From NCBI GenBank assembly GCA_963752045.1, contig CAVVWN010000012.1, forward strand, positions 1-64,000: 64,000 nucleotides of DNA, written 5' to 3'. The notes under the pieces are model-generated. The model did no database searches. It was given only the letters and a program-made list of their open reading frames with translations, and was not told the DNA's origin. Below are positions 26,635 through 35,669 of this stretch, piece after piece; position 1 is the stretch's first letter; every line of letters begins with the position of its first letter. The DNA is from DATKDF01 sp963752045. Its GTDB lineage: Bacteria > Acidobacteriota > Vicinamibacteria > Vicinamibacterales > SCN-69-37. The position numbers were made by a program, and so were the translations under genes.

Positions 26635-27366
26635 ATGACACGACTCGACGGCCGCACGGCCAACGCGCCCCGGCCGACACGGCTCACGCCCGACTACCTG
26701 ATGCACGCGGAAGGCTCCGTGCTCATCGAGGTCGGACGCACGAAGGTGATTTGCACGGCGTCGATCGAGGACCGCGTGCCGCCGTTCCGCCGCGGCAGCG
26801 GCAAGGGCTGGGTGACGGCCGAGTACGGCATGCTGCCGCGCGCCACCTCCACGCGCACCACCCGCGAGGCGTCGCAGGGCAAGGTGGGCGGGCGCACGCA
26901 GGAAATTCAGCGGCTGATCGGCCGCTCGCTGCGGACGGTGACCTCGCTCGGCGATCTCGGCGAGCGCACCATCTGGGTGGACTGCGACGTGATTCAGGCC
27001 GACGGCGGCACGAGGACGGCCGCCATCACGGGTGGCTTCGTCGCGCTCGTGCTCGCGCTCGAGCGGCTGCGCGAACAGGGCGTGATCCCCCGCGTGCCAA
27101 TCAAGGAATACGTGGCCGCCACGAGCGTGGGCATCGTCACGGGCACGCCGCTGCTCGATCTGGCCTACGACGAGGACTCGCGCGCCGAGGTCGACATGAA
27201 CATCGTCAAGACCTCGGGCGGCCGCTTCATCGAGCTCCAGGGCACGGCCGAGACGGAACCCTTCGACCGCACGGCGCTCGACCAGTTGCTGGGCCTGGCC
27301 GACACCGGACTGGCGATGCTGTTCGAGAGTCAGCGCGAAGTGGTGGGGAAGATACTCAAATACTGA
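26635..27366 (+). CDS. rph: Ribonuclease PH
   Basis: 243 residues, the usual length. RPTRLTPDYLMHAEGSVLIEVGRTKVICTA is interrupted only by normal variation, and GWVTAEYGMLPRATSTRT, GGRTQEIQRLIGRSLR, TIWVDCDVIQADGGTRTA and AAITGGFVAL are all family signatures. It trims the 3' ends of tRNA precursors with phosphate, as a hexameric ring. It follows the GerMN gene by 6 nt. Its usual neighbour rdgB lies 2.9 kb further on, separated by an oppositely oriented metalloprotease gene. Confidence 0.95.
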   Translation: MTRLDGRTANAPRPTRLTPDYLMHAEGSVLIEVGRTKVICTASIEDRVPPFRRGSGKGWVTAEYGMLPRATSTRTTREASQGKVGGRTQEIQRLIGRSLRTVTSLGDLGERTIWVDCDVIQADGGTRTAAITGGFVALVLALERLREQGVIPRVPIKEYVAATSVGIVTGTPLLDLAYDEDSRAEVDMNIVKTSGGRFIELQGTAETEPFDRTALDQLLGLADTGLAMLFESQREVVGKILKY

Positions 27367-27550
27367 TTAGTGAATTAGCGAATTGAGTGAATTAGCGAGT
27401 GGAATTGAGCGAATGAAAGTGCGCGAGTGAGCGGATGAGCGCCGTGAGTGAATGGGTGATCCCCATTCACCCACTCACCCACTCACTCATTCATTCAATT
27501 AATTCACTCAATTCACTAATTCGCCAATTCGCTAATTAAATTAGCGAATG
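27364..27550. repeat. Inverted repeat of TGAATTAGCG/GAGTGAAT units between convergent genes
   Basis: The left half carries TGATTAGTGAATTAGCGAAT and degenerate GAGTGA units. The right half carries CACTCACCCACTCACTCATT, then AATTCACTAATTCGCCAATT. The centre (about 27450-27475) pairs perfectly as GTGAATGGG/CCCATTCAC. The array begins at the rph stop and its far end gives the metalloprotease its last codons (IR) and TAA. It is the same class as 11180-11374, so at least two copies of this unit family occur in the window. Confidence 0.7.
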
Positions 27551-30123
27551 CCCCCCCGGCCCCGTCCCCCGGCCGCGGCCGCCGCGGCGCCGCCGCGCTC
27601 ACGCATGGCGCGCGGGTCGAGGATCGTGGCGATCTGGTCGCGCGCGTCCTGCAGGTGGCGGCGGGTGACTTCGTCCGAGGCCGCCGGCAGCGCGCGTTCG
27701 AGCTGGCCGTCGAGCGTCCGCAGCTCGCCCTTGAGGAGCGAGCGCACCTCGTCGTTGGGCTCGGTATTGCCGTTGAGCCGGTTGTTGACGTTGTCGAGGT
27801 ACGACCGCTGGAGGTTGCGGCGATAGATGTCGATCGTCGCGCCCGGCCGGTCGAGCTCGGCCCAGACGCCCAGGCGCAGCTTCGTGAGGAACTCGATCGG
27901 CTTGTAGGCCTGCGGGCCGTCGAGCGCGGCGTGCTCGACGAGGCGCACGAGGCGCGCTTCCTGCAGCAGGCTGCTCATGATCGAGTTCTGTGTCGTGCGA
28001 ATCTGCTCGACGACGCCGGCCACCTGGATGCGACGGAGGATCTCGGGCCGGATCATGAACATCGGTGTCTGGAAGGCGTTATCGAGCAGGAACTGCACGG
28101 CCTCTTCCTGCCGGTTGCGCGGCACGGGCGTGAATCGCACGCCCTCCTGGCCGATGTGCTTCTGCTGCGAGTCGAACCCGCCGACGAGCTGCGCGACGTG
28201 GTTCATCTCGGTCCGCCACTGTCCCACCATGCGGTTGTAGACCTCTTCGAGCTCGGTCCACGGATCGCCGGGGCGCGTGCTCGTGGCCGAAAGCAGCATC
28301 TCGGACACACGCGAGAGGTTCTTCATGCCCAGACGGGTGGCTTCGACGGCGTTGACGTCGCCCACGGCCTCGGTGTTCTCGCCTGGGTCGGCGCCGCCCG
28401 TGCCTTCAGTCGAGAAGCGGAGGTAGGGCTTGGTGTCCTGCTCGCGCGCCCACTTGTCGAGCGTCGGCTTCTCGTCCTCCGGCGTCCGCGCGCCTGGAAT
28501 CGGCTTGTAGCCCCACATGGTCGCCCACTTGTCGTAGGGCCCGATCTTCGGGATGAGGTCGGCCGGGTCGATCTTGTCCTCGGGCTGGGCCACGTAGTTG
28601 AAGCGCGAGTAGTCCATGAGCGTCGGCGTGTGGCCCATCTCCTTGACCCACTTGGGATCGCGCACCTGCTCGATGGTGTAGCCCGCGCTGGCCTTCATGT
28701 TGTGCTGGAAGCCCAGCGTGTGGCCAACCTCGTGCGCCACCACGTAGCGCATGAGCTCGCCCATCAGGTCGTCGGGCAGCGGCAGCTTCTGGGCGCGCGG
28801 GTCGAGCGGGCCCACCTGCACGAAGTACCAGTTCTTCGCGAGGTTCTGGACGTTGTGGTAGTAGTTGACGTCCGCCTCGAGAATCTCGCCGGTTCGCGGG
28901 TCGTGAATGTGCGGGCCCGACGCGTTCTCGGTCGTCGACGGCAGCCACATGATCGTCGAGTTGCGGGCGTCTTCCGCCCTCCAGGTCGTGTCGCCCGGCT
29001 CGACTTCCTTCGCGATGATCGCGTTGCTGAACCCGGCCTCGAGGAACGCCGCCTGCCAGTCTTCGATGCCCTTCTTCACGTAGGGCACGTACTTGGCAGG
29101 CGTCGCCGGATCCACCCAGTAGACGATGGGCTTCACCGGGTCCGAGACGGCCGCGTTCGGGTCCTTCTTCTCGAGCCGGTAGCGCGTGATGTACCGCTTC
29201 TGGTCCGCGCGGTTTTCGTCGGACCCGTAGTCGAGCAGCGACTGCGTGAAGTAGCCGACGCGCTCGTCGAACAGCCGCGGCATCATCGGGTTCTCGGGGA
29301 GCTTCACCATGCTGTAGTGCGTCAGCACGGTGGCCGTCGGTCCGGACACGCCGCGGGCGCCGCGGCCGGCGCGGCCACCGCCAGCACCCGCCTGCGCCTC
29401 GGGCATGTTGAACGTTTGAATGACTTCGACGTTGATGTTCTCCGGGAAGACGTTGACCTTGTCGAGGAACGTCCGGCTCTGGTCCATGCCACGGCCGCCG
29501 ACGCGCCCGCGGACCGAGAACTCGGGCACTTCCGACGTGAAGAGCGAGGTGACGTCGACGACCGGATCGCCCGACGGGCTGTAGGCGGCGACGTTCAACG
29601 CGCGGATGATGGCCGGCATGTTGGCGTCGGCCACGGCATCGGCGATCGGCTGATCGGGATCGGCCACGACCGTGTAGTCGATGTTGTTGATGAGCACCCT
29701 GTCGCCCAGCAGTTCCCAGCGGATGACGCGATTGCCGGCCGCCTGGCCGCCGTAGCCGGCGCCATTGGCCGTGCGCTTGATCTGGTTGACCCAGAGGAAG
29801 TCCTTGCCGAGCTCGGACTTCGGAATCTCGTAAAAGAGGTTCTCGCCGATCCGGTGCACCTTGAACACACCCTGCTCGGTCCTGGCTTCAGCCGTGATGA
29901 CTTCCTCGTACGGCCGAGGCCGCTGGTCCTGCGCGGCGCCGCCCCGGCCCTGCCCGCCCCCGCGGCCCTGCAGCGCCGCCGCGTCTGCCACGGCAGCCGC
30001 GCCAGGCGCCATCACCGAGCCACCGACGGCACGCGCGACCAGGTCGGTCGAAGCGCCCACAACGAGCGTGATCACGCCCGCACCGGCCAGCAACCACGAG
30101 ACAACGGTTCGATTGCGAAACAT
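27541..30123 (-). CDS. Exported zinc-dependent metalloprotease, DUF5117/DUF4953 type
   Basis: 860 residues from ATG 30121-30123; an open extension further upstream overlaps rdgB and has no signal peptide. After the signal segment and a Gly/Arg/Gln-rich stretch, the N-terminal half resembles DUF5117 (GVFKVHRIGENLFYEIPKSELGKDFLWV). A gluzincin-like C-terminal domain has the zinc motif HEVGHTLGFQHN near residues 460-472 and an adjacent DYSRFNYV. It is therefore an extracytoplasmic peptidase of the met_zincin group; the substrate is unknown. It sits between rph and rdgB on the opposite strand. Confidence 0.85.
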   Translation of the reverse strand: MFRNRTVVSWLLAGAGVITLVVGASTDLVARAVGGSVMAPGAAAVADAAALQGRGGGQGRGGAAQDQRPRPYEEVITAEARTEQGVFKVHRIGENLFYEIPKSELGKDFLWVNQIKRTANGAGYGGQAAGNRVIRWELLGDRVLINNIDYTVVADPDQPIADAVADANMPAIIRALNVAAYSPSGDPVVDVTSLFTSEVPEFSVRGRVGGRGMDQSRTFLDKVNVFPENINVEVIQTFNMPEAQAGAGGGRAGRGARGVSGPTATVLTHYSMVKLPENPMMPRLFDERVGYFTQSLLDYGSDENRADQKRYITRYRLEKKDPNAAVSDPVKPIVYWVDPATPAKYVPYVKKGIEDWQAAFLEAGFSNAIIAKEVEPGDTTWRAEDARNSTIMWLPSTTENASGPHIHDPRTGEILEADVNYYHNVQNLAKNWYFVQVGPLDPRAQKLPLPDDLMGELMRYVVAHEVGHTLGFQHNMKASAGYTIEQVRDPKWVKEMGHTPTLMDYSRFNYVAQPEDKIDPADLIPKIGPYDKWATMWGYKPIPGARTPEDEKPTLDKWAREQDTKPYLRFSTEGTGGADPGENTEAVGDVNAVEATRLGMKNLSRVSEMLLSATSTRPGDPWTELEEVYNRMVGQWRTEMNHVAQLVGGFDSQQKHIGQEGVRFTPVPRNRQEEAVQFLLDNAFQTPMFMIRPEILRRIQVAGVVEQIRTTQNSIMSSLLQEARLVRLVEHAALDGPQAYKPIEFLTKLRLGVWAELDRPGATIDIYRRNLQRSYLDNVNNRLNGNTEPNDEVRSLLKGELRTLDGQLERALPAASDEVTRRHLQDARDQIATILDPRAMRERGGAAAAAAGGRGRGGIR

Positions 30124-30252
30124 GTGGCTTGTCCTCCGACAGTCGAGAATGGGAGACGAACGGCCAATTATAGCGACGGCGCGACCCGTTTTGTTTCTTT
30201 CCGGCCCGATTTTCGGCCGATTTTCGTGTTCCGGCTCGACGGCCTGCCTCGC

Positions 30253-30258
30253 TACAAT
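30253..30258 (+). promoter_or_regulatory. Probable -10 element TACAAT before rdgB, near-leaderless
   Basis: TACAAT lies 10 nt before the ATG at 30269, so transcription would begin within a few bases of the start codon. No Shine-Dalgarno is present. The shared 145-bp space must also hold the promoter of the divergent metalloprotease. Confidence 0.45.
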
Positions 30259-30268
30259 CAGCCTCCGC

Positions 30269-30910
30269 ATGCTCGTCGCCACCACCAATCCAGGCAAGGT
30301 CCGCGAGATCCGCCGTGTGCTCGCCGGTCTTCCGATCGAATTGGCCACGCTCGCCGATGTCCCGCCGCTCCCCGAACCGGAAGAGACCGGGACGACGTTT
30401 GCGGAGAACGCCCTGCTCAAGGCCCGTTACTACGCGGCCGCCACGGGCCTTCCTACGATCGCCGAGGACTCCGGCCTGGAGATCGCCGCCCTCGCCGGCC
30501 GACCAGGCGTTGAAAGCGCGCGTTACCCGGGTGCCACCTATCCGGACAAGTTCAGGAACCTCTACCGCGAACTGGAGGGCTCCCCGCGGCCCTGGGCGGC
30601 ACGATACGTGTGTTCGGTGGCCATCGTGCAGGGCGCCTCGAGAGCCCGGAGCCCAGCGCCCGGCGCCCTGCACGTGCTCTTCGCTTGTGAGGGCGTCGTC
30701 GAAGGCGAGATATGGCCGGAGCCGCGCGGCACCCACGGCTTCGGGTACGACCCCATCTTCTATTACCCGGCCTTTGGCGCGACGTTCGGAGAGGTTGACG
30801 ACGACCGCAAGCTCGAGGTCGCCCATCGGGGCCGCGCGTTCCGGCTGGTCCGTCGGTACCTCGAGGAGCGGCCCCTGCGCGCCTTCCCTTCCCCCCGGGG
30901 ACCTGTGTAG
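30269..30910 (+). CDS. rdgB: Non-canonical purine NTP pyrophosphatase, RdgB/HAM1 family
   Basis: 213 residues. MLVATTNPGKVREIRRVL is the typical start (usually TxNxxK), followed by ETGTTFAENALLKARYYA, PTIAEDSGLEI, and the C-terminal GTHGFGYDPIFYYP. It removes ITP, XTP and dITP from the nucleotide pool, giving monophosphate and pyrophosphate. A start at 30269 fits both the family and the -10 element; the open frame upstream overlaps the metalloprotease promoter. The segment GASRARSPAPGAL near residue 120 looks like an insertion built from an AGCCCGGAGCCC-type repeat in a surface loop. Confidence 0.9.
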   Translation: MLVATTNPGKVREIRRVLAGLPIELATLADVPPLPEPEETGTTFAENALLKARYYAAATGLPTIAEDSGLEIAALAGRPGVESARYPGATYPDKFRNLYRELEGSPRPWAARYVCSVAIVQGASRARSPAPGALHVLFACEGVVEGEIWPEPRGTHGFGYDPIFYYPAFGATFGEVDDDRKLEVAHRGRAFRLVRRYLEERPLRAFPSPRGPV

Positions 30911-30940
30911 TATTTCCGGCACCAATTCAAGGAGCGGTCG

Positions 30941-33940
30941 ATGATGCTGGCACACGTGCGCCGAGCTCGCCTGGTTTGTCTGGTTCTGTTCGCTTCGACG
31001 GCGACGATTGCGATCGCGCAGTCCGGACCGGCGGGCCCCGACCCGATGCTGAAAGACCTGCGGTGGCGCAACATCGGCAACGCCAACCTCATCGGCCGCA
31101 TCTCGTCGATCGACGCGCTCGACGACGACTGGACGCACGTGGTCGTGGGATCGGCGGCGGGCGGCGTGTTCAAGTCGACGAATGGCGGCGTGACGTGGGA
31201 CTCGATCTTCGACCACTATGGCGCCGCGTCGATTGGCGACGTGAAGATCAACCAGCAGAATCCCCAGATCATCTGGGTCGGCACGGGCGAGGAATGCGGA
31301 CGCAATTCGGCGACCTGGGGCGACGGCGTCTACAAGTCGAGCGACGGCGGCGTCACGTTCACCAAGGTGGGTCTCGACGACACCTTCAACATCGGCGCCA
31401 TCGTCCTCCATCCCCGCGACCCGAACACGGTCTGGGTGGCGGCGATCGGGAACATCTACGGCCCGGTCGGGCGACGCGGCGTGTTCAAGACGACCGACGG
31501 CGGCGCCACCTGGACGGGCCTCACCGAGGGACTGCCGAGCGACCCGCAGACGGGCGCCATCGACATGGTGATCGACCCGTCCAACCCCGACGTGTTGTAC
31601 GTCGGGTTCTGGCAGCGCATCCGCTATCCGTGGGCACTCGAAAGCGGCGGCCCGAACGGCGGCCTGTTCAAGTCGACCAACGGCGGGCGCTCCTGGCAGG
31701 CGCTCACGCGCGGTCTGCCCACGGGCGATCTCGGCAAGATCGGCCTGGCCATTTCGCGCACGAACCCGCGCGTGCTGATGGCACACATCGAACATGGCTT
31801 CCAGCCCAACTGCGGCGGTGGCCGCGGCGGACGGGGCGGCGCGCAGGCGCCCCCGGTCGATCCGGCCTGCGAGGACATGACCCAGCTTGGCGCCGGCATC
31901 TACCGATCCGAGGACGCGGGCGCCTCATGGACATTTCTCAATCGCTACGCGCGCCGGCCCTTCTACTACAACCACATCGCGATCAGCCCGGTCGACGATC
32001 AGTACGTGTTCAGCTTCAACATCGACTACCGGCGCTCGCGCGACGGCGGCAAGACGTGGCAGGGCGGCGGCGGCGGGCAGGGCGGCCACTGCTGGCATGC
32101 GATGTGGCACGACCCGCACAACAAGAGCCGCTACTACATCGGCAGCGACGGCGGCCTGAACCTCACGCACGACGACGGCCAGACCGACCTGCGCTTCACG
32201 AATCTGAACGTGACCCAGTACTACGACGTGGGCCTGACGATGGCCGACCCCTACTGGGTGTGCGGGGGCCTGCAGGACGCCGGCAGCTCCTGCGGCCCGT
32301 CGGCGACGCGCGCCGGCGCCATCTACACGAGCGACTGGGTCAACCTGTCGGGCGGCGACGGGTACCACGCCGAATCACCGGTGGACAACCCGAACCTGGT
32401 CATCACCGAATCACAGCCCGATCGGCAAGGCGGCAACATCGGCGTGTCGAATCTCGAGACGCGCGAGCGGCGCAACATCCGGCCGAGCAAGAACAACATC
32501 GTCAACTGGGACCAGTACATCACGCCGGAAATGGAGCAGCTCGCCGAAGACCGCAACTGGGGGCGCCAGCCGCAGCAGATGGGAGCGCTCCGGTACAACT
32601 GGTCCACGCCGATCAGGATCTCGCCGAACAACTCGCAGACCGTGTACGTGGGCTCGAACCACCTGCTGATGTCGCCGAACCTGGGCGAGACGTGGCGCCT
32701 CATCAGCCCCGACCTCACGAAGAACGATCCGCGCAAGACCATCAGGCGCTCGGGCGGCCTGACGCCGGATGAAGACCCGGGCGGCGGCGCCGAGTACCAC
32801 AGCACGATCATCACGATTGCCGAGTCGCCGCTCGAGCCGGGCAACATCTGGGTCGGCACCGACGACGGCAACGTGCAGGTCACGCGCGACTACGGCGCGA
32901 CATGGACGCAGGTGGGCACGGCGGGTATGCCCGGCCTGCCGCAGGACGACTTCTGGGTGAGCCGCGTCGAGGCTGGCCATCACGCCATGGGCACGGCCTA
33001 TGTGACGGTGACGGGCCACCGCATGGCCAACTACGAACCGTTCATCTACAGGACGACGGACTACGGCCGCACGTGGACGCGGATCACGAGCGGCATCCCT
33101 GGCGGCATCCCCGGCAACCCGATGTACGTCGTCAAGGAAGACCTCGTGAATCCGAGCCTGCTCTTCGCCGGATCCGAGTTTGCGGCCTTCTATTCGCTCG
33201 ACGCCGGGCAGTCGTGGAAGCGGCTCAACGACAACCGTGGCCAGGCCGGCCGGCAGCTGCCCACCGTCGCCGTGCACGATCTCGAAGTCCACCCGCGCGA
33301 CGGCGATCTTGTGGCCGCCACCCACGGCCGTGGCTTCTGGATTCTCGACGACATCACGCCGCTGCAGCAGCTCACGCCGGAGGTGCAGCGCGAGGACGCA
33401 CGGCTCCTCGAGAGCCGCGTGGCCACCCAGTGGCTCAACATCCAGCCGCAGCATGCCGGCGGCGAACTGGCCTTCCAGGGCCGCAATCCCACGCGTAACG
33501 CCGTCATCAACTACTACCTGAGCGAGCGCATCACCGGGAACGTGGACTTCACCATCGCGAGCCCGGACGGCGCGAGCACGTGCCGCGCAACGGTGCCCGC
33601 CGAAGCTGGCCTCGGCCGGCTGGAGTGGACGATGCGCTGGTCGGACGTGCCGGCCACGGGCGGCGGGCCCGGCGCGGCCGGCGGCGGTCGCGGCGCTGCC
33701 GGCGGCCGCACCGGCGGTCTCGGCGCGGGCCAAGGTCGCGGGGGCGCTGCGCCGGCGTGCCTGCTGACGGCAACGGCAGCCGAGGGCGGTGGCGGGGGCG
33801 GCCGGCGCGGCGGTGGCTTCGGCCGCGGAGGAGGCGGTGCCACCCAGGCCACCCCGGGCACCTACGGCGTGACGATGATGGCCGGCGGACGGACGTACAC
33901 GAGCACCATCTCGATCAGACAGGATCCGATGGTGAGATAG
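30941..33940 (+). CDS. Large secreted VPS10/sortilin-type beta-propeller protein
   Basis: 999 residues with a signal peptide ending at AIAQ; GGAG precedes the ATG. The body has many BNR/Asp-box repeats of VPS10-like propellers: GVFKSTNGGVTWDSIF, GVYKSSDGGVTFTKVG, GVFKTTDGGATWTGL, GLFKSTNGGRSWQAL, GIYRSEDAGASWTFL, and later YGATWTQVG and YGRTWTRI. The C-terminal 200 residues hold a Gly/Arg/Ala-rich low-complexity stretch and an Ig-like end (TPGTYGVTMMAGGRTYTSTISIRQD). Such proteins abound in Acidobacteriota, often called glycosyl hydrolases, but no catalytic residues can be claimed. It starts 30 nt after rdgB. Confidence 0.85.
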   Translation: MMLAHVRRARLVCLVLFASTATIAIAQSGPAGPDPMLKDLRWRNIGNANLIGRISSIDALDDDWTHVVVGSAAGGVFKSTNGGVTWDSIFDHYGAASIGDVKINQQNPQIIWVGTGEECGRNSATWGDGVYKSSDGGVTFTKVGLDDTFNIGAIVLHPRDPNTVWVAAIGNIYGPVGRRGVFKTTDGGATWTGLTEGLPSDPQTGAIDMVIDPSNPDVLYVGFWQRIRYPWALESGGPNGGLFKSTNGGRSWQALTRGLPTGDLGKIGLAISRTNPRVLMAHIEHGFQPNCGGGRGGRGGAQAPPVDPACEDMTQLGAGIYRSEDAGASWTFLNRYARRPFYYNHIAISPVDDQYVFSFNIDYRRSRDGGKTWQGGGGGQGGHCWHAMWHDPHNKSRYYIGSDGGLNLTHDDGQTDLRFTNLNVTQYYDVGLTMADPYWVCGGLQDAGSSCGPSATRAGAIYTSDWVNLSGGDGYHAESPVDNPNLVITESQPDRQGGNIGVSNLETRERRNIRPSKNNIVNWDQYITPEMEQLAEDRNWGRQPQQMGALRYNWSTPIRISPNNSQTVYVGSNHLLMSPNLGETWRLISPDLTKNDPRKTIRRSGGLTPDEDPGGGAEYHSTIITIAESPLEPGNIWVGTDDGNVQVTRDYGATWTQVGTAGMPGLPQDDFWVSRVEAGHHAMGTAYVTVTGHRMANYEPFIYRTTDYGRTWTRITSGIPGGIPGNPMYVVKEDLVNPSLLFAGSEFAAFYSLDAGQSWKRLNDNRGQAGRQLPTVAVHDLEVHPRDGDLVAATHGRGFWILDDITPLQQLTPEVQREDARLLESRVATQWLNIQPQHAGGELAFQGRNPTRNAVINYYLSERITGNVDFTIASPDGASTCRATVPAEAGLGRLEWTMRWSDVPATGGGPGAAGGGRGAAGGRTGGLGAGQGRGGAAPACLLTATAAEGGGGGGRRGGGFGRGGGGATQATPGTYGVTMMAGGRTYTSTISIRQDPMVR

Positions 33941-33985
33941 TGAGGGTCCGAGGGTCCGAGGGTCCGAGGGTCCGAGGGTTCGAGC
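33941..33985. repeat. Left part of a GAGGGTCCG nonamer array
   Basis: Five tandem copies of GAGGGTCCG (the last with a TT) start directly at the stop codon of the VPS10-type gene. The IS30 element begins about 12 nt later. The complementary array lies at 35525-35669. Confidence 0.8.
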
Positions 33986-33991
33986 TTGGGT

Positions 33992-35133
33992 TCAACCGGT
34001 CGATGCAACGATGGCGGCTAGCTTAGCAGCCGGTGTTTCAAAACCCAACGTCTTGCGCGGACGTTCATTCAGCTCGCGGGCGATGCGATTGAGGGCGGCC
34101 TGCGAGTAGCCGGACAAATCGGTGCCGCGCGGCAAGTACTGGCGCAGGAGCCCGTTCGTGTTCTCGTTGGAGCCCCGTTGCCACGGGCTGTGGGGATCGC
34201 AGAAGTAGACCTGGACATCGGTGGCGACCGTGAATTGCCGATGCGCCGCGAGTTCCCGCCCGCGGTCCCACGTCAGACTGCGCCGCAGCGTCGCCGGCAG
34301 CGTGCGAATCTGCCGCGCCAAGGCGGCCGTGACGGCCGGGGCCGCCTTGGTGGGCAGCCGGACCAACAGCACGTAGCGGGACTGGCGCTCGACGAGGGTG
34401 CCGACTTGCGAGTCGATCGTGCCCGCCAGCAGGTCGCCTTCCCAGTGGCCCGGGATGGCGCGATCCTCGACGCTGGCCGGCCGCGCGCGAATCGAGACTG
34501 CGTCGGCCAGCGGCCCGCCCGGCGCCGCGCCGGCCGGCCGCGGCCGCCGGAAGCGCCCGCCGCGGCGCAGATGCCGGACTAATTCGCGGTTCAAGCCGCC
34601 GCGGCTCTGTACGAAGAGCGTGCGATAGATCGTTTCGTGCGACACGTGCAGCGTGGGGGTGTCAGGGTACGTCCGTTTCAGCCACGCCGCAATCTGTTCC
34701 GGCGACCACCGGCGCTCGAGGCCCCGGGTCACCAGGTGCCGCAACCGCCCCAGCCGCGCGAGCCGGCACGGTTTCGGCCGGCGCGCCCGCCGCCACGCCG
34801 CCGCATCAGCCGTGCCCGCCCGATAGTGCCGGCGGCCGCCATGGCGCCCGACCTCGCGACTGACCGTGGAGTCGGGCGCCCGAGTCCGCGGGCCACGGCC
34901 GCGAACGACTGGCCCGCTGCCAGCCCGCGCGAGATCTCCTCGCGCTCGGCGCTCGTCAACACCCGCGCCGACCGAGTTCGGGCGACCGGCGCGATGCCGC
35001 CCCACCGTCGCACCCGCTTGCGGATGGCCCGGTCGCTGACCCCGTGCGCCCGCGCGATGGCCGCGATCCGCTCACCCCGGTGCCACCGCACCCACACATC
35101 GTCCCCGCGCGCTCGCTGATCTCGACGCTTCAT
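33992..35133 (-). pseudogene. IS30-family transposase, frameshifted
   Basis: Read from ATG 35131-35133, the first frame gives a short HTH region (GERIAAIARAHGVSDRAI) and the IS30 HTH ISRGLAAGQSFAAVARGLGR. A one-base shift near 34875 is then needed to continue as STVSREVGRHGGRRHYRA. The rest is intact: WSPEQIAAWLKRTYP, HETIYRTLF, then the DDE core GHWEGDLLAG (D), LTWDRGRELAAH (D), SPWQRGSNENTNGLLRQYLP (E), and the typical end LNERPRKTLGFETPAAKLA. About 380 residues overall. IS30 transposases normally need no frameshift, so this copy is probably inactive, although a sequencing error cannot be excluded. Confidence 0.85.
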
Positions 35134-35165
35134 GACAAGATCCTCCTATCACGTTGCGTCGACCG
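33997..35165. mobile_element. IS30-family insertion sequence
   Basis: The ends CGGTCGATGCAACG (33997-34010) and CGTTGCGTCGACCG (35152-35165) are inverted repeats with one mismatch, enclosing the transposase. Copies of the GAGGGTCCG nonamer lie on both sides (33941-33985 and 35172-35198), showing that the element entered this repeat array. The exact target duplication cannot be defined because the target is itself repetitive. Confidence 0.75.
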
Positions 35166-35171
35166 TCTGAG

Positions 35172-35198
35172 TACGCCGAGGGTCCGAGGGTCCGAGGG
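35172..35198. repeat. Second fragment of the GAGGGTCCG array
   Basis: CGAGGGTCCGAGGGTCCGAG followed by GGTTCGCG is in the same orientation as 33941-33985 and lies immediately beyond the IS30 right end. It ends in the same GGGTTCG variant as the left fragment, consistent with duplication or split of one array by the insertion. Confidence 0.7.
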
Positions 35199-35222
35199 TT
35201 CGCGGAACGCACTGACGCTCAT

Positions 35223-35443
35223 CCGCATTCCTCTGCAGGGACGCTGGTGAATTCGTTCATCGAGGCGCGCCAGTGATGCAGCCCCTTTGCGAAGGCGGGC
35301 GTGCACGCTTTCGAGCGCATTCGTGGTGTCCGATGATGCGACGGACGTCGGGCGGAAACGCAAACCGCCCGCTCGGTGAGGGCCTTCTTGAACCGGCGGG
35401 TCGCGACTTCGACTTCGGCTGCCGTCAGCGGCCCTTCCCTCAC
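35223..35443 (-). pseudogene. Remnant of an IS256 (Mutator)-family transposase C-terminus
   Basis: One frame reads DTTNALESVHARLRK, close to the IS256 signature YTTNAIESLNxxLRK. A shifted frame then gives HWRASMNEFTSVPAEE, like the family's final KW..ALNQFAI block. The conserved stretch usually between them is missing, so there is both a deletion and a frameshift. It lies between the IS30 element and the second repeat array. Confidence 0.55.
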
Positions 35444-35524
35444 AACTGGTCGAGGACGTCAACAGGAACGGGCGCGAGTAGCTCAGCTTCGTGTGTCTCA
35501 CGCGGCCAGCGCCAGCGCCTTCCT

Positions 35525-35669
35525 CGAACCTTCGGACCTTCGAACCTTCGGACCTTCGGACCTTCGGACCTTCGGACCTTCGGACCTCGGACCTCGGACC
35601 TTCGGACCTTCGGACCTTCGGACCCTCGGACCTCCGGACCCTCGGACCCTCGGACCCTCAGGTCCCTCA
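35525..35669. repeat. CCTTCGGAC/CCCTCGGAC nonamer array, inverse of the GAGGGTCCG array
   Basis: About sixteen tandem copies of CCTTCGGAC, grading into CCCTCGGAC near the right end. Read on the other strand these are GTCCGAAGG and GTCCGAGGG, the same unit as at 33941. The array abuts the next gene and contains its TGA stop (35667-35669). Before the IS30 and IS256 events it would have formed a large inverted repeat with the left array. Confidence 0.8.

Noticed and set aside
27655..30513. A 952-codon plus-strand open frame
   Set aside because: It is entirely antisense to the zinc metalloprotease, which has a signal peptide and an HExxH motif. Composition marks this frame as a shadow.
33992..35133. 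Programmed frameshifting in the IS30 transposase
   Set aside because: IS30-family transposases are normally one frame, and no slippery A6G-type heptamer is seen near 34875. A mutation is simpler.
35525..35669. Possible CRISPR array
   Set aside because: The units are only nine bases, directly adjacent, with no spacers, and no cas genes are present. The same holds for 11180-11374 and 38249-38497.
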